Below are positions 26,628 through 36,064 of a DNA stretch of 37,533 bases, in pieces; positions within the stretch are counted from its first letter, which is position 1, and each line of letters begins with the position of its first letter. This DNA comes from a virus. Below the pieces are notes generated by a model that was given only the letters and a program-made list of their open reading frames with translations, did not search any database and was not told the DNA's origin. Both the position numbers and the translations under genes were made by a program. The stretch lies in IMG/VR virus record IMGVR_UViG_3300035661_000169, positions 1-37,533 of that record; one strand, 5' to 3'.

Positions 26628-27845
26628 ATGGCAAACACCCTTGCTACCTGTTCAATCCTGGCGAAGGAATCCCTCGCCATCCTGAAGAACATGCTGACTT
26701 TCACGGCCGGCGTGAATCGTGACTGGGAAGATGAGTTTGCGGGCAACCAAGCCCGCGGTTACTCGCCCGGCGTCACCATCAACATCAAGAAGCCGCCGCG
26801 CTACACCTACCGCGCGGGCCGGGTTGCTGTCCCGCAGGCAACCACGGAAACGACTGTCCCGCTGACCCTCTCGCAGGGCGGTATTGACCTGTCGTTCCTG
26901 TCTGTCGAGCGCACCCTGAGCTTGCAGCAGATGGAGCAGAAGCTCCAAGCCGCTGTGGCGACGGTGGCAAACGAAATCGACCGCCAAGGCCTGCAATTAG
27001 CCTACCTGAACACCGCGAACGCGACTAACATCGCATCGGGTGCTGGTGGCGCGACTCCGGCGACTTCCATCGCATCGGTGCAGATTTTCACGGACGCGAA
27101 TCGTCGTCTCGACGAGATGGCTGCGCCTCGTGACAGGCAACGCCAGATGATCGCCGGGCCGGCCCTGAATGCTGCGCTAGTGTCCGGTCTGTCGGGTCTG
27201 TTCAACAGCCAGCCGAAGGTCAGTGCGCAGTACGGCACCGGCCTAGTGGTCGACTCGCTGGGAATTAACTTCGGCATGGACCAGAACGTCGTCACGCACA
27301 CCAACGGCGCAGCTACTGCGACCAATGCGGCGATGACGGGCCAGTCTGGTTCGGCTATCACCGTCACTGCGGTGGCCGGCGGCACCTTGGCGAAGGGCAC
27401 CGTGATCGCGTTCCCCGGCGTGTTTGCCGTGAACCCGCAGAGCCGCCAATCGACCGGCGTGCTGATGCAGTTCGTGGTTACATCCGACGTGGCGCTGGGC
27501 GCGACCTCGATCCCGATCAGCCCGGCGATGGTGACCTCTGGCCCGTTCCAGAACTGCACCGCGTCGACGCAATCTGCGGCCTACACGATCTTCGGCGCGG
27601 CCTCGACGGCGTACCAACAGAACATCGTTTACCACAAGGATGCTTACACCCTTGCGTGCGTGCCCCTGTGGAAGCCGCCGAAGAATGGCGTGCTGGACAG
27701 TGCTACCGAGACCGATGGTGGCCTGAGCGTTCGCATCGTGCAGTTCTACGACGGCGTGAACGACAACGCGATTTTCCGCATGGACGTGCTGTTCGGCTGG
27801 GCTGCAACGTACCCGGAACTCGGCTGCCGCGTGTACCTCGCCTGA
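26628..27845 (+). CDS. major capsid (coat) protein, P22-like
   Basis: 405 residues (P22 coat 430). MANTLATCSILAKESLAILK, NRDWEDEFAGNQARGYSPGV and VNIKKPPRY-like segments match the P22 coat family; an inserted beta-rich region (about 225-310) corresponds to the I-domain. Preceded by GAGG 8 bases before the ATG. HK97-type fold by family. Confidence 0.92.
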   Translation: MANTLATCSILAKESLAILKNMLTFTAGVNRDWEDEFAGNQARGYSPGVTINIKKPPRYTYRAGRVAVPQATTETTVPLTLSQGGIDLSFLSVERTLSLQQMEQKLQAAVATVANEIDRQGLQLAYLNTANATNIASGAGGATPATSIASVQIFTDANRRLDEMAAPRDRQRQMIAGPALNAALVSGLSGLFNSQPKVSAQYGTGLVVDSLGINFGMDQNVVTHTNGAATATNAAMTGQSGSAITVTAVAGGTLAKGTVIAFPGVFAVNPQSRQSTGVLMQFVVTSDVALGATSIPISPAMVTSGPFQNCTASTQSAAYTIFGAASTAYQQNIVYHKDAYTLACVPLWKPPKNGVLDSATETDGGLSVRIVQFYDGVNDNAIFRMDVLFGWAATYPELGCRVYLA

Positions 27846-27893
27846 TGGCTGGCCCTTTGGGGCCTTCCTCGAAACATATCAAGGAATTTGATC

Positions 27894-28601
27894 ATGACTG
27901 TCACTCTCACCCGCCCGTATTCGGGCTTTGCTTCGGGCGCAGTGGTCACGCTGCCTTCGGACACGGAATCGGCGCTCATCGCGCAGGGCTTGGCTACTGC
28001 GTCGCTGACGACCTCGGAAGTGCCGAGCTACGGCGGCCCCAGCCAGTTCGTCAACCAAGGCGGCAACATTGCCTTGGTTAACTCGGCCGGCCAGAGCACG
28101 CCGACGTTCCCGCAAGGCCCGTCGATTTTGCCGAACATGCCGCTTGGCACTGCCGCTTTGACGGCAGCCGGCGCTTCGTCGGTCCACGTCGCCGGAACGC
28201 TGAACGTCAGCGAAATCTTCATCCCCTACTGGAACACCTGGAAGGGCCTCGCGGTCCTGAACGGCACCATTGTCGGCACCGACAATATGCTGGTGGCGCT
28301 GTACGGCTCTAGCGGCGCGCTGCTGGCGAACTCGGCCGTCGCCGGCACCCTGAGCGCTGGTGCAAGCGCGTTCCAGAACCGCGACTTCCTGACGCCGGTT
28401 ACCTTGGCGCCGGGCCGTTACTGGTGCGCAGTACAGAGCAACGGCACCACGGCGACATCGAACAAGTTTGTCGCGGCCAACGGCGTCAACGTGCTGACCA
28501 CCTCGTCTGTTGGCGTGTTCGGCACCATCCCGGCGTCGATCACCGTCCCCACGACGTTCACGACCGCTGTTGGTTGCGTCTGCCAGCTCTACACGGTCTG
28601 A
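27894..28601 (+). CDS. structural protein, possible decoration/capsid fibre
   Basis: 235 residues; ATG 27894 chosen for AAGGA 8 bases upstream. MTVTLTRPYSGFASGAVVTL, then SDTESALIAQGLATA, is a short module repeated at the start of the 29377 gene. The rest is beta-rich Ala/Gly/Thr with Trp at turns (FIPYWNTWKGLAVLNG). Directly after the coat gene, so a capsid decoration or head fibre is likely. Confidence 0.65.
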   Translation: MTVTLTRPYSGFASGAVVTLPSDTESALIAQGLATASLTTSEVPSYGGPSQFVNQGGNIALVNSAGQSTPTFPQGPSILPNMPLGTAALTAAGASSVHVAGTLNVSEIFIPYWNTWKGLAVLNGTIVGTDNMLVALYGSSGALLANSAVAGTLSAGASAFQNRDFLTPVTLAPGRYWCAVQSNGTTATSNKFVAANGVNVLTTSSVGVFGTIPASITVPTTFTTAVGCVCQLYTV

Positions 28602-28633
28602 TTTTCTCCGTGCCTGTTGCAATGCATTGATGC

Positions 28634-28663
28634 GGGCGGGCCTTTGGGCTCGCCCCTCTTTTT
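28634..28663 (+). terminator. rho-independent terminator after the decoration gene
   Basis: Nine-bp stem GGGCGGGCC / GGCTCGCCC with loop TTTG (one G-T pair), followed by CTC and five T. It separates the head genes from the neck genes. Confidence 0.82.
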
Positions 28664-28672
28664 GGGGCGTAG

Positions 28673-29377
28673 ATGGCGACCGCACTGGACTACATCACGC
28701 GGGCAATGAAGCTCGCAAACATCCTTGGTGAGGGCCAATCTCCGTCCGCTGAACAAGGCCAGAACGGCTTGGACACGCTGAACGACATGCTTCAGGCGTG
28801 GAGTCTTGACTCGCTCACGGTCTACCAGACGACGAACGATCAAGTCTCACTGGTCCCCGCTCAGTCGGTGTACACGATAGGCATTGGTGGCAATTTCAAC
28901 TTGGATCGCCCCGTGCAGATCAACTCTGCATATGTCGATTACCAAGGGATCAGCTACCCGGTAAACCAGATCAATCAGGACGAGTACAACCTGATCACGC
29001 TGAAGTCCATGACGCAGCCCTTGCCGCGCATGTTCCTGTATGTGAACACCGACCCGCTGGGCACGCTTACGTTGTGGCCAGTGCCCAATCAAGCTCTGAC
29101 GTTCACCATTTCGGTGGACCGAATTCTGAGCGTTGTCGCCAGCCTAGCTACGACGATGAGCTTCCCGCCAGGCTATGCCAAGTTGATCCGCTCGCATCTT
29201 GCGGTGGAACTGTGCACCGAATACGGCAGGGATCCTCCGCCTTCGCTTCAGAAACAAGCCCAAGAGGCAATCGCGTCCGTGAAGAAGGCCAACCGCACGC
29301 AAACCGTCGCTGAGTACGATTCGGCGCTGATCGGGCCGCCTTCTGGATTGGCCGGGTTCCTTGGGGGCTACTACTGA
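28673..29377 (+). CDS. head-tail adaptor (P22 gp4-like)
   Basis: 234 residues. MATALDYITRAMKLANILGE, GLDTLNDMLQAWSLDSLTVY and PPGYAKLIRSHLAVELCTEYGR match the gp4/tail-accessory-factor family (P22 gp4 is 166 residues). It joins portal to tail. Its stop overlaps the next ATG. Confidence 0.85.
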   Translation: MATALDYITRAMKLANILGEGQSPSAEQGQNGLDTLNDMLQAWSLDSLTVYQTTNDQVSLVPAQSVYTIGIGGNFNLDRPVQINSAYVDYQGISYPVNQINQDEYNLITLKSMTQPLPRMFLYVNTDPLGTLTLWPVPNQALTFTISVDRILSVVASLATTMSFPPGYAKLIRSHLAVELCTEYGRDPPPSLQKQAQEAIASVKKANRTQTVAEYDSALIGPPSGLAGFLGGYY

Positions 29378-30642
29378 TGACCATTATTCTGAATCAGCCA
29401 TATGCGACGTATGCCAACGGTGCAACCGTCGATCTGGACAACGACACCGAGGCGGCTTTGGTCGCTCAGGGGCGGGCCTCGTACAGCGGCACAATTCCCG
29501 GCAGCGCGTTCCAGCCGTTGACTGCTGCGGAACAGCAGAACGTCCGCGACAACAACGCGGCGACTTCTGGCTATTCTGCGCTCACCTCCGCGCAAGCGGC
29601 AGCGGTGGTTGGCGCGATCACCAACGCCTATCCAGAGGCACCATCCAACGTGGTTGCGGTGGCCTCCGAAGCATCAGCGCTGGTCTATTTCAGCCCTGCT
29701 TTGCGAGCTGCGACCTACACGGTCACCGCCAGCAACGGAGCAACAGCAAGCGGCGTAGCGTCGCCGATCACCGTCACTGGCTTGACCAACGGCGTGGCCT
29801 ACACGTTCACCGTCACTTCGGTGAGTAGCTCCAGCCTCACGGCTACCTCCGCTGCGTCCAACAGCGTCACGCCTACCTCCATGCCGGCGCACATGACCGG
29901 CATCACCGGCCTGATGGCGTGGTGGGATGCCGGCCAGCAAACGGTTCTGTCGGACAGCGCTGCCCAAGGGACATGGACCGACTCAAGCGGCAACGGCTAC
30001 AACGCGACACCTGCAGGAGGGGCATCGACACCGCTCTACCGTCTTGCGGCCAATTGGGGCGGCGGCACCACTGGCAAGCCGGCCATTCAATTCACCACGG
30101 CCGGCAATCTGGAGCGATTCAATACCACGCTGACTCCCGCACTTGTCGGCCCAGAAGCAACGGTCTTTGTGGTGGCCGACAAGTCCAGCAGTCTCAATAC
30201 GCAATCTCTGCGCGATGGGCGCATCTTAACCAGCGAGCTGACGGCGGCAGACCGAGGTTTTTGCGTCCAATCGTCGGACAGCAACAACGGCAGCGGCAAC
30301 GACTGCCTCGCCATGCGCGGCTCGTCGAACGAAATCAACGCCACCAGCGTCATCAGCCTGTCCACACCGTACATCTTCACCGTCGTGACCGGCGCGCAGG
30401 TCTTCCTCAACGGCACCCGGCAGGCGCCCAACGGAATGGCAGTAGGGCCGCTGCTCAGGCGCTACAACATGTTCACACTGGGCAACATCGCGGGCGGTGT
30501 CGGAAACCATATGCACCCAGGGCGGATTGCAGAAATCCAAGTGTGGCGAGGGCGTTTATCTGATGCGAGCCGAATCCGAATTCAGAACGGACTCGCCACC
30601 AAGTACGCCATGACCGCCCCTGCAACGGACGCTACGCTATGA
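29377..30642 (+). CDS. fibre-like protein with fibronectin III and concanavalin-like lectin domains
   Basis: 421 residues. N-terminal module (NQPYATYANGATVDLDNDTE) shared with 27894-28601; a fibronectin-III-like domain at about 88-168 (PSNVVAVASEASALVYFSPA, GLTNGVAYTFTVTSVSSSSL); a LamG/concanavalin-A-like domain at about 175-410 (GLMAWWDAGQQTVLSDSAAQ, NGYNATP, AEIQVWRGRLSDASR). Probable surface-binding appendage. Placed inside the neck-gene block. Confidence 0.8.
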   Translation: MTIILNQPYATYANGATVDLDNDTEAALVAQGRASYSGTIPGSAFQPLTAAEQQNVRDNNAATSGYSALTSAQAAAVVGAITNAYPEAPSNVVAVASEASALVYFSPALRAATYTVTASNGATASGVASPITVTGLTNGVAYTFTVTSVSSSSLTATSAASNSVTPTSMPAHMTGITGLMAWWDAGQQTVLSDSAAQGTWTDSSGNGYNATPAGGASTPLYRLAANWGGGTTGKPAIQFTTAGNLERFNTTLTPALVGPEATVFVVADKSSSLNTQSLRDGRILTSELTAADRGFCVQSSDSNNGSGNDCLAMRGSSNEINATSVISLSTPYIFTVVTGAQVFLNGTRQAPNGMAVGPLLRRYNMFTLGNIAGGVGNHMHPGRIAEIQVWRGRLSDASRIRIQNGLATKYAMTAPATDATL

Positions 30643-32309
30643 CCATCAAGACCACAGTAGCTGGCCGCTATATCGGCATCGGCCCGCCCGCCGAGGCTGG
30701 TCCTCAGACCGAGTGGATCGACACATCGCTGGCGGGGGCGCGCTTTCCAGGTCATCCAGGGCGCTCCTGGGTGGTGGCAGACTTGGGGTCAAGCGCGCCA
30801 AGCCAAGAGGCGAACTTGATCGTCAACCCGGTAGACGGCAAGGTCTACCTGTTTTGCAATCAGGGCGGCAACCTCGTCCTCTACACCACGACCAACCCGA
30901 CTGATCCAACGGGCCGCAGTTGGACCAAGATCGGCATCGTGATGGGCGGTGGCGTCGGGGGTGAAGCTCAAAGCGTGATCCACCCCGGCAAACTGGTGGA
31001 CGGCAATACGCTGTACATCTACTACTGCCCGACCAGCGCCACGACCGCGGTCAAGGTGGCGAGTGCCACGATGGCTGCGCTGGCAGCCACCCCGCTGACC
31101 GCATTTGGCAGCCAGGCCACCGTTTTCAGCAAGGCCGGTGGAATCGTGCCGGGCCTGTCGCAATTTGGCAATTTCATGGGCATCAAGATGCCCAATGGGA
31201 CATACCGTCTTTACATCGAGGGCCAGGGCACAAATACCGATTCTTGGCAAACGATGGTCGCCGAGTGCGCAACCCCGACAGGCACATTCGTCGCCCGCAC
31301 CGGAGTCCTTGCGAGTCTCGATCCAGCACTGGTATTCGGCACCAACAAAGACAACCCAGTGCCGACGAACATCAGCAGTTTGCAGATGTACAACTTCCGG
31401 TCGTACTCAAGCTGTGGCCCTGTCGTGTTCGAGAACGGCCAATATGTCATGCTGGTTCACGCCGGCCCCTACGGCTCCAACGAAGGCGCCCCGCAGTCCG
31501 ACATCTACAAGGCTTTCAGCCCTGACGGGATTGATTTCTACATCGACCTGCAGGCTTACCCGTGCTACTCGCGGATGGACCACCGCTGGGAGATTGACCA
31601 GGTTGCAGACATCGAGGTTGTTGACCTCACCGGCTATGGCGACTGGCTTGCAGTGTGGACCGCGGCGACCAACAACACCGGCAATTCTCGATTCCTGCTC
31701 AAGTCCTGCATGCTGTCGCCAACGGCAAAAAAGTGGAACGGGTTTGGCTGGACCATCATCGACCAAGATGCTCCGCCGACGTTGCAGCGCCAACTGATCC
31801 GCGCACCCAACATGAACGACTCGGCGACGGTCATCAAGCCGTTCGATGACTTCACATTCAACGCGGGCGCAGGGACATCGACATTGGTGTTGCCGACAAT
31901 GGCTGTTGGTGTGCGTGTCGCTGTGTCCAACAACAGCACAACGGCAACCGGCTGTGTGGCGCTGACGGCGCCAACGGGCAGCGCCTTTGTCAACGGTGCC
32001 ACGACGTTCTACATCCCCTATGGGCAACGGGTCGAGTTCAACACAGCCTATGAGTTGAGCGGCATCGGGCAGATTTTAGCTTCCCAGCCTTCGCGCATCG
32101 TCGGCACCGCAACGCTGGTGGCCGGCACCGTGACCGTCAGCGACACGCGCGTGACCGCGAACGCCAATATCACTCTGAGCACCAACACGGTCGGTGGTAC
32201 GCCTGGAGCGCTGTACGTCAGTGCCAAAACTCCGGGTACTTCGTTCGTGATTACCTCTACCAACGGCGCCGACACATCAACGGTCAACTGGACGATGACG
32301 TTCCCATGA
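30639..32309 (+). CDS. putative glycan-active beta-propeller protein (GH43-like)
   Basis: 556 residues. Blade-like repeats with ANLIVNPVDGKVYLFCNQ, HPGKLVDGNTLYIYYC, NFMGIKMPNGTYRLYIEG, VVFENGQYVMLVHAGP and DIYKAFSPDGIDFYIDL resemble the five-bladed fold of GH43/GH32-type enzymes; the last about 150 residues are beta-rich (AGTVTVSDTRVTANANITLS), a common fibre C-terminus. Overlaps the neighbours by four bases on each side. Catalytic residues not assigned; receptor binding without catalysis is possible. Confidence 0.65.
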   Translation: MTIKTTVAGRYIGIGPPAEAGPQTEWIDTSLAGARFPGHPGRSWVVADLGSSAPSQEANLIVNPVDGKVYLFCNQGGNLVLYTTTNPTDPTGRSWTKIGIVMGGGVGGEAQSVIHPGKLVDGNTLYIYYCPTSATTAVKVASATMAALAATPLTAFGSQATVFSKAGGIVPGLSQFGNFMGIKMPNGTYRLYIEGQGTNTDSWQTMVAECATPTGTFVARTGVLASLDPALVFGTNKDNPVPTNISSLQMYNFRSYSSCGPVVFENGQYVMLVHAGPYGSNEGAPQSDIYKAFSPDGIDFYIDLQAYPCYSRMDHRWEIDQVADIEVVDLTGYGDWLAVWTAATNNTGNSRFLLKSCMLSPTAKKWNGFGWTIIDQDAPPTLQRQLIRAPNMNDSATVIKPFDDFTFNAGAGTSTLVLPTMAVGVRVAVSNNSTTATGCVALTAPTGSAFVNGATTFYIPYGQRVEFNTAYELSGIGQILASQPSRIVGTATLVAGTVTVSDTRVTANANITLSTNTVGGTPGALYVSAKTPGTSFVITSTNGADTSTVNWTMTFP

Positions 32310-33727
32310 CCACCCCCAACAAAGCGCAAGGCCAAATGCTCCCATTCGTTGGTCCCTCTTACCAACTGGCAAACCGCAAGGCCAGCGTACAGAGGGCGGT
32401 GAACCTGTACCTTGTCGGCCTGGAGACGCCCAGCAAAGCGCCGTTCATCATGCAGAGCGTGCCGGGCTTGGTCCTGTTCGCCACGCTGGGGGATGAGTTC
32501 CGTGGTGCTTATGATGCCGACAGCCGGTGTTTTGCCGTATTCGGCGCCACGCTGTATGAGTTTGCTGCTAACGGCACTGCGACCAACCGAGGGGCGCTGC
32601 TGACAAACTCTGGCCCCGTTGACTTCGCGTGGGGCTTGACGCAGCTTGTCGTGGTGGACGGGACGAACGGCTATGTATTCACGCTGGCTAGCAATGCCTT
32701 CGGGAAGATCACTTCGGCCAACTGGCTGGGCTCGAACCGTGTCGCGTACCTCGATGGGTTCTTCATCTTCGTTGACCCCGGCACGCAAGAGTTCTACATC
32801 AGCGCGATTGACGATGCGACAACGCTTGACGCGCTGGACTTCGCTTCAGCGGAAAGCGCGCCGGATGACCTGATCGCGCACCTCGTCGACCACCGTGAAC
32901 TGTGGCTATTCGGCCAACTCACCACCGAAGTATGGTTCAACAGTGGGGCGGCTGATTTCCCGTTCAGTCGCAATCAAGGCGCGAGCATCGAAGTCGGCTG
33001 TATTGCCACGTTTAGCGCGCAGAAGATCGACAACAGCGTTATGTGGATCGGCCGGGACAAGAACGGCTCAGGATTGGTCTACAGGGCCAGAGGCTACCAA
33101 CCAGATCGGGTCAGCACCATTGCGGTGGAAGAGGCTTTGCAGGCATCGACGGACCTGTCGTCTGCTGTGGCCTACGTGTACCAACAGAACGGGCAGACGT
33201 TCTACTGCATCAACGCGCCGGGCCTAACCGCTACGTGGTGCTATGAGATTGCCTCTGGCGCATGGCATGAGCGGTGCGATCTGGACGGCGCCGGGCAGTT
33301 CAAAGCCCATCGAGCGACGGGCCATGTGTTCGCGTTCGGCAAACATCTTGTCGGTGATGCAGGCGGTTACTTCTATCAGATGAGCACCACCGTCTACACG
33401 TTCAACGGTGACCCCATCAAGCGGACCCGGATCAGCCCGAACAACGCTCTCCCGTTCAGGCAACGCGAGTTCTACGCCGAAGGCTTCACGCTGGACTGCA
33501 CTACCGGCCTGGCTGCTTCAGGTACGCCGCTGATCGACCTGTCATGGTCGGATGACGGCGGCTTCAGGTGGGGGAACCCTGTGCAAAGGTCTGCGGGTGC
33601 TTTGGGCAACTACTACACGCGCGTGTGCTGGCAGAACGTCAACGGCCCCGAGGCGCGGGACCGCGTGTGGCGGGTTGACTTCACCGAGAACGCGCCGTTC
33701 TCAATCATCAACGGGGACGCTCGATGA
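32306..33727 (+). CDS. tail nozzle/packaged-DNA stabilisation protein (P22 gp10-like)
   Basis: 473 residues, nearly the 472 of P22 gp10. Typical segments: PFVGPSYQLANRKASVQRAVNLY near the start, GTQEFYISAIDD, SAPDDLIAHLVDHRELWLFG, IEVGCIATFSAQKIDN and WSDDGGFRWGN at the end. It forms the tail hub that carries the spike. Confidence 0.92.
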   Translation: MTTPNKAQGQMLPFVGPSYQLANRKASVQRAVNLYLVGLETPSKAPFIMQSVPGLVLFATLGDEFRGAYDADSRCFAVFGATLYEFAANGTATNRGALLTNSGPVDFAWGLTQLVVVDGTNGYVFTLASNAFGKITSANWLGSNRVAYLDGFFIFVDPGTQEFYISAIDDATTLDALDFASAESAPDDLIAHLVDHRELWLFGQLTTEVWFNSGAADFPFSRNQGASIEVGCIATFSAQKIDNSVMWIGRDKNGSGLVYRARGYQPDRVSTIAVEEALQASTDLSSAVAYVYQQNGQTFYCINAPGLTATWCYEIASGAWHERCDLDGAGQFKAHRATGHVFAFGKHLVGDAGGYFYQMSTTVYTFNGDPIKRTRISPNNALPFRQREFYAEGFTLDCTTGLAASGTPLIDLSWSDDGGFRWGNPVQRSAGALGNYYTRVCWQNVNGPEARDRVWRVDFTENAPFSIINGDAR

Positions 33728-34308
33728 CCATTCCGGCCACGACAAAGAACAACATGCTCGGCGGCCAGACGTTCACCGACGCCAGCCTGCACACGGCATT
33801 CCCGGGATCCGCTGGAACCAACGAAGTGACAGGAGGTGCGCCTGCCTATGCCCGCAAGGCAATCACGATGAACTCCGCTTCGGGCGGCCAACGGGCATTG
33901 AACGCCGCCGTCACGTTTGACGTTCCTGCGTGCACGGTTAAGTGGGTTGGATTCTGGAACGCTGCGGTGTTTGTTGGTTGTGCGCCCAACGGGGGAGCAA
34001 CGCCCAAAAACTTCATGTCGGTTGCCTCGACTGACCTTGTGTACTCGGCCGCTCACGGGTTCTCCGACACGAACAAGATCACGTTTTACAACGGCACCCC
34101 TCCTGCCCCTCTGGCTGAAGGTACGACCTACTTTGTGCGCGATTCAACGACCGACACGTTCAAGGTAGCAGCAACCGCAGGCGGCGTGGCAATCGACCTG
34201 ACGGCCGCGCCTTCGTTCGGTTGCGTGCTGTGCGCCATCACTGAAGACGTTTACGCGGTGCAGGGCACTCACCAGCTAAGTTCGGCAACGGTAGCCATCC
34301 CGGACTGA
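33724..34308 (+). CDS. virion structural protein, beta-rich
   Basis: 194 residues with PAYARKAITMNSASGG and FTVSASTDLVYSAAHG-like beta repeats, plus APLAEGTTYFVRDSTTD resembling Ig-like phage tail domains. Overlaps the gp10-like gene by four bases. It probably decorates the tail. Confidence 0.65.
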   Translation: MTIPATTKNNMLGGQTFTDASLHTAFPGSAGTNEVTGGAPAYARKAITMNSASGGQRALNAAVTFDVPACTVKWVGFWNAAVFVGCAPNGGATPKNFMSVASTDLVYSAAHGFSDTNKITFYNGTPPAPLAEGTTYFVRDSTTDTFKVAATAGGVAIDLTAAPSFGCVLCAITEDVYAVQGTHQLSSATVAIPD

Positions 34309-34309
34309 C

Positions 34310-34789
34310 ATGGCATCTACCGGGGCGGTCCTCTACATCAAGCCGACCGTCACCTTAGGGGTTGCGCCAGGTCATCACACCGGAGCGGTGATCTATGTCC
34401 CGTTCCGCGAAGTGTCTGGCATCTTCAGCGCTACCGGGGTAAGCGCTTCGGCCAACCTGTCCAATCTGCGCAGCTTCCTGCCTCATTCCCGCCAGCCGGT
34501 GGACTCGGCTGGGAACCTGATGGATCCGAGTTGGTATCGGTTCTTCCAGATGTTTGTGGACGTGTTTCTTGGTGGCGTTGGGTCGCTGACCATTGCTGAC
34601 ATCGTGTCCGCTGTGACCGTCAGCCAAGAGAACACAACGGCTCTTTCCAGCCTTACGCAACAGATCGCCTCTCAAAACCTGACCAACGCTGCGGCCCTAA
34701 GCGTGGTGGCCCAAGTTGCACGAGACAACTCTCTGACGGGCGCCACCCAGATTCCCCCGGTGCAGCTCAACTACACGGACATCCCGTAA
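34310..34789 (+). CDS. tail-associated protein with coiled coil
   Basis: 159 residues. Beta-rich first half (GAVLYIKPTVTLGVAPG, GAVIYVPFREVSG), a middle motif SWYRFFQMFVDVFLGG found in phage tail/fibre linker proteins, then helical (TTALSSLTQQIASQNLTNAA). The stop overlaps the next ATG. Function not certain. Confidence 0.6.
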   Translation: MASTGAVLYIKPTVTLGVAPGHHTGAVIYVPFREVSGIFSATGVSASANLSNLRSFLPHSRQPVDSAGNLMDPSWYRFFQMFVDVFLGGVGSLTIADIVSAVTVSQENTTALSSLTQQIASQNLTNAAALSVVAQVARDNSLTGATQIPPVQLNYTDIP

Positions 34790-36063
34790 TGTTTCAAGAA
34801 TCATTCAACTACGGCGACCCTTCTGGCTGGCTGATGCAGGGCGACCCTGGCTACATGACCCAGGACAACAGCGGCGGGGAGTACGGCGGCCAAGGCATGT
34901 CGCGCGATCCGCTTGCGGCGGCCAATCTTCCTGGCTGGTATCCGGGCGTTGACTGGGCAAAACAGGGTTGGGCAGGGGGTCAAACCTACACCGGCGGCTC
35001 CGTCGATGCCCAAGGCAACAACACAGAAACCGTGTCTCCTGAGTTCCAGCAATGGCTCCAGCAGAAAGGGTACAAGCAAGGGTACAACGGCAGCAACCAG
35101 CATGCGGGCTTGTTCGACAAGTCGGGTTCACTCGTGCCCGGCAGCGAGACGGACCTGAATGACCACATGAGCATGCTTCAGTATCTGTCGCCTGTGTTGA
35201 TGGCGGCCGGCGCAAACTACTTCATGCCGGGGGCAATCGGCGCCGAAGGCGCGCTAGCAGGCAGCGAAGGCGCATCACTTGGCGGGGCTGATGGATTGGT
35301 TGCTGGAGAAGGCGCCGGGACCGCCCCGGAGCTTGCTGGCGGCGCCTTCAATGAGGCCGGCATCAGTAGCCCGAGTTTTGGCATGAATGCTGATTTTGCT
35401 GGCGTCTCGCCAATGAACGGGGGCGGCATGGATTCACTTATTCCGGGCATCTCGAACGGCTCACTGCTGAACTTTGGCGGCAATCTGCTGTCAGGCTACA
35501 TGGGCGCCAACGCTGCCAACAAAGGCAGGAACGCACTCGTGCAGGCAGGGCAGCAGTCAAACGACCTGCAAAAGTACATGTACGACACGACGCGCAGCGA
35601 TTACGCGCCGTACCGCGAAGAAGGCATTTCCGCCCTGTCGCAGATTCAAGCGCTGCTCAAAGACCCGTCCAGCATCTCCCAGCAGCCCGGCTATAAGTTC
35701 GGCATGGACCAAGGCACCAAGGCCTTAAACAACGGCGCAGCAGCCAGAGGCATGACCTACAGCGGCCAGCAAGGCAAGGCCCTTCAGCAGTACGGCCAGG
35801 ATTACGCCGGAACCAAGCTGAACGACACGTACAACCGACTCGCCGGCATTGCTGGCATTGGTCAGACGGCGACAAGCGGAACGGCCAACGCAGGCGCGAA
35901 CTACGCCGGCAACGTCGGAAACACCTTGCAGAACATGGGCAACGCCAATGCTTCTGGCTACGTCGGTTCATCCAATGCCTGGGGCGGCGCCATCGGCAAC
36001 GCGCTTGGAAATTACCAGATGAACGACCTGTACTCCAAGTACCTGCAACCCCGAGGCGGCTGA
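34789..36063 (+). CDS. DNA ejection-type protein, Gly-rich
   Basis: 424 residues. N-terminal 130 residues include NLPGWYPGVDWAKQGW; a hydrophobic Gly/Ala segment (YLSPVLMAAGANYFMPGAIG); C-terminal half helical (RNALVQAGQQSNDLQKYMYD, PGYKFGMDQGTKALNNGAAA) similar to proteins that follow gp10 in many podoviruses. It probably leaves the virion with the DNA. Confidence 0.7.
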   Translation: MFQESFNYGDPSGWLMQGDPGYMTQDNSGGEYGGQGMSRDPLAAANLPGWYPGVDWAKQGWAGGQTYTGGSVDAQGNNTETVSPEFQQWLQQKGYKQGYNGSNQHAGLFDKSGSLVPGSETDLNDHMSMLQYLSPVLMAAGANYFMPGAIGAEGALAGSEGASLGGADGLVAGEGAGTAPELAGGAFNEAGISSPSFGMNADFAGVSPMNGGGMDSLIPGISNGSLLNFGGNLLSGYMGANAANKGRNALVQAGQQSNDLQKYMYDTTRSDYAPYREEGISALSQIQALLKDPSSISQQPGYKFGMDQGTKALNNGAAARGMTYSGQQGKALQQYGQDYAGTKLNDTYNRLAGIAGIGQTATSGTANAGANYAGNVGNTLQNMGNANASGYVGSSNAWGGAIGNALGNYQMNDLYSKYLQPRGG

Positions 36064-36064
36064 C

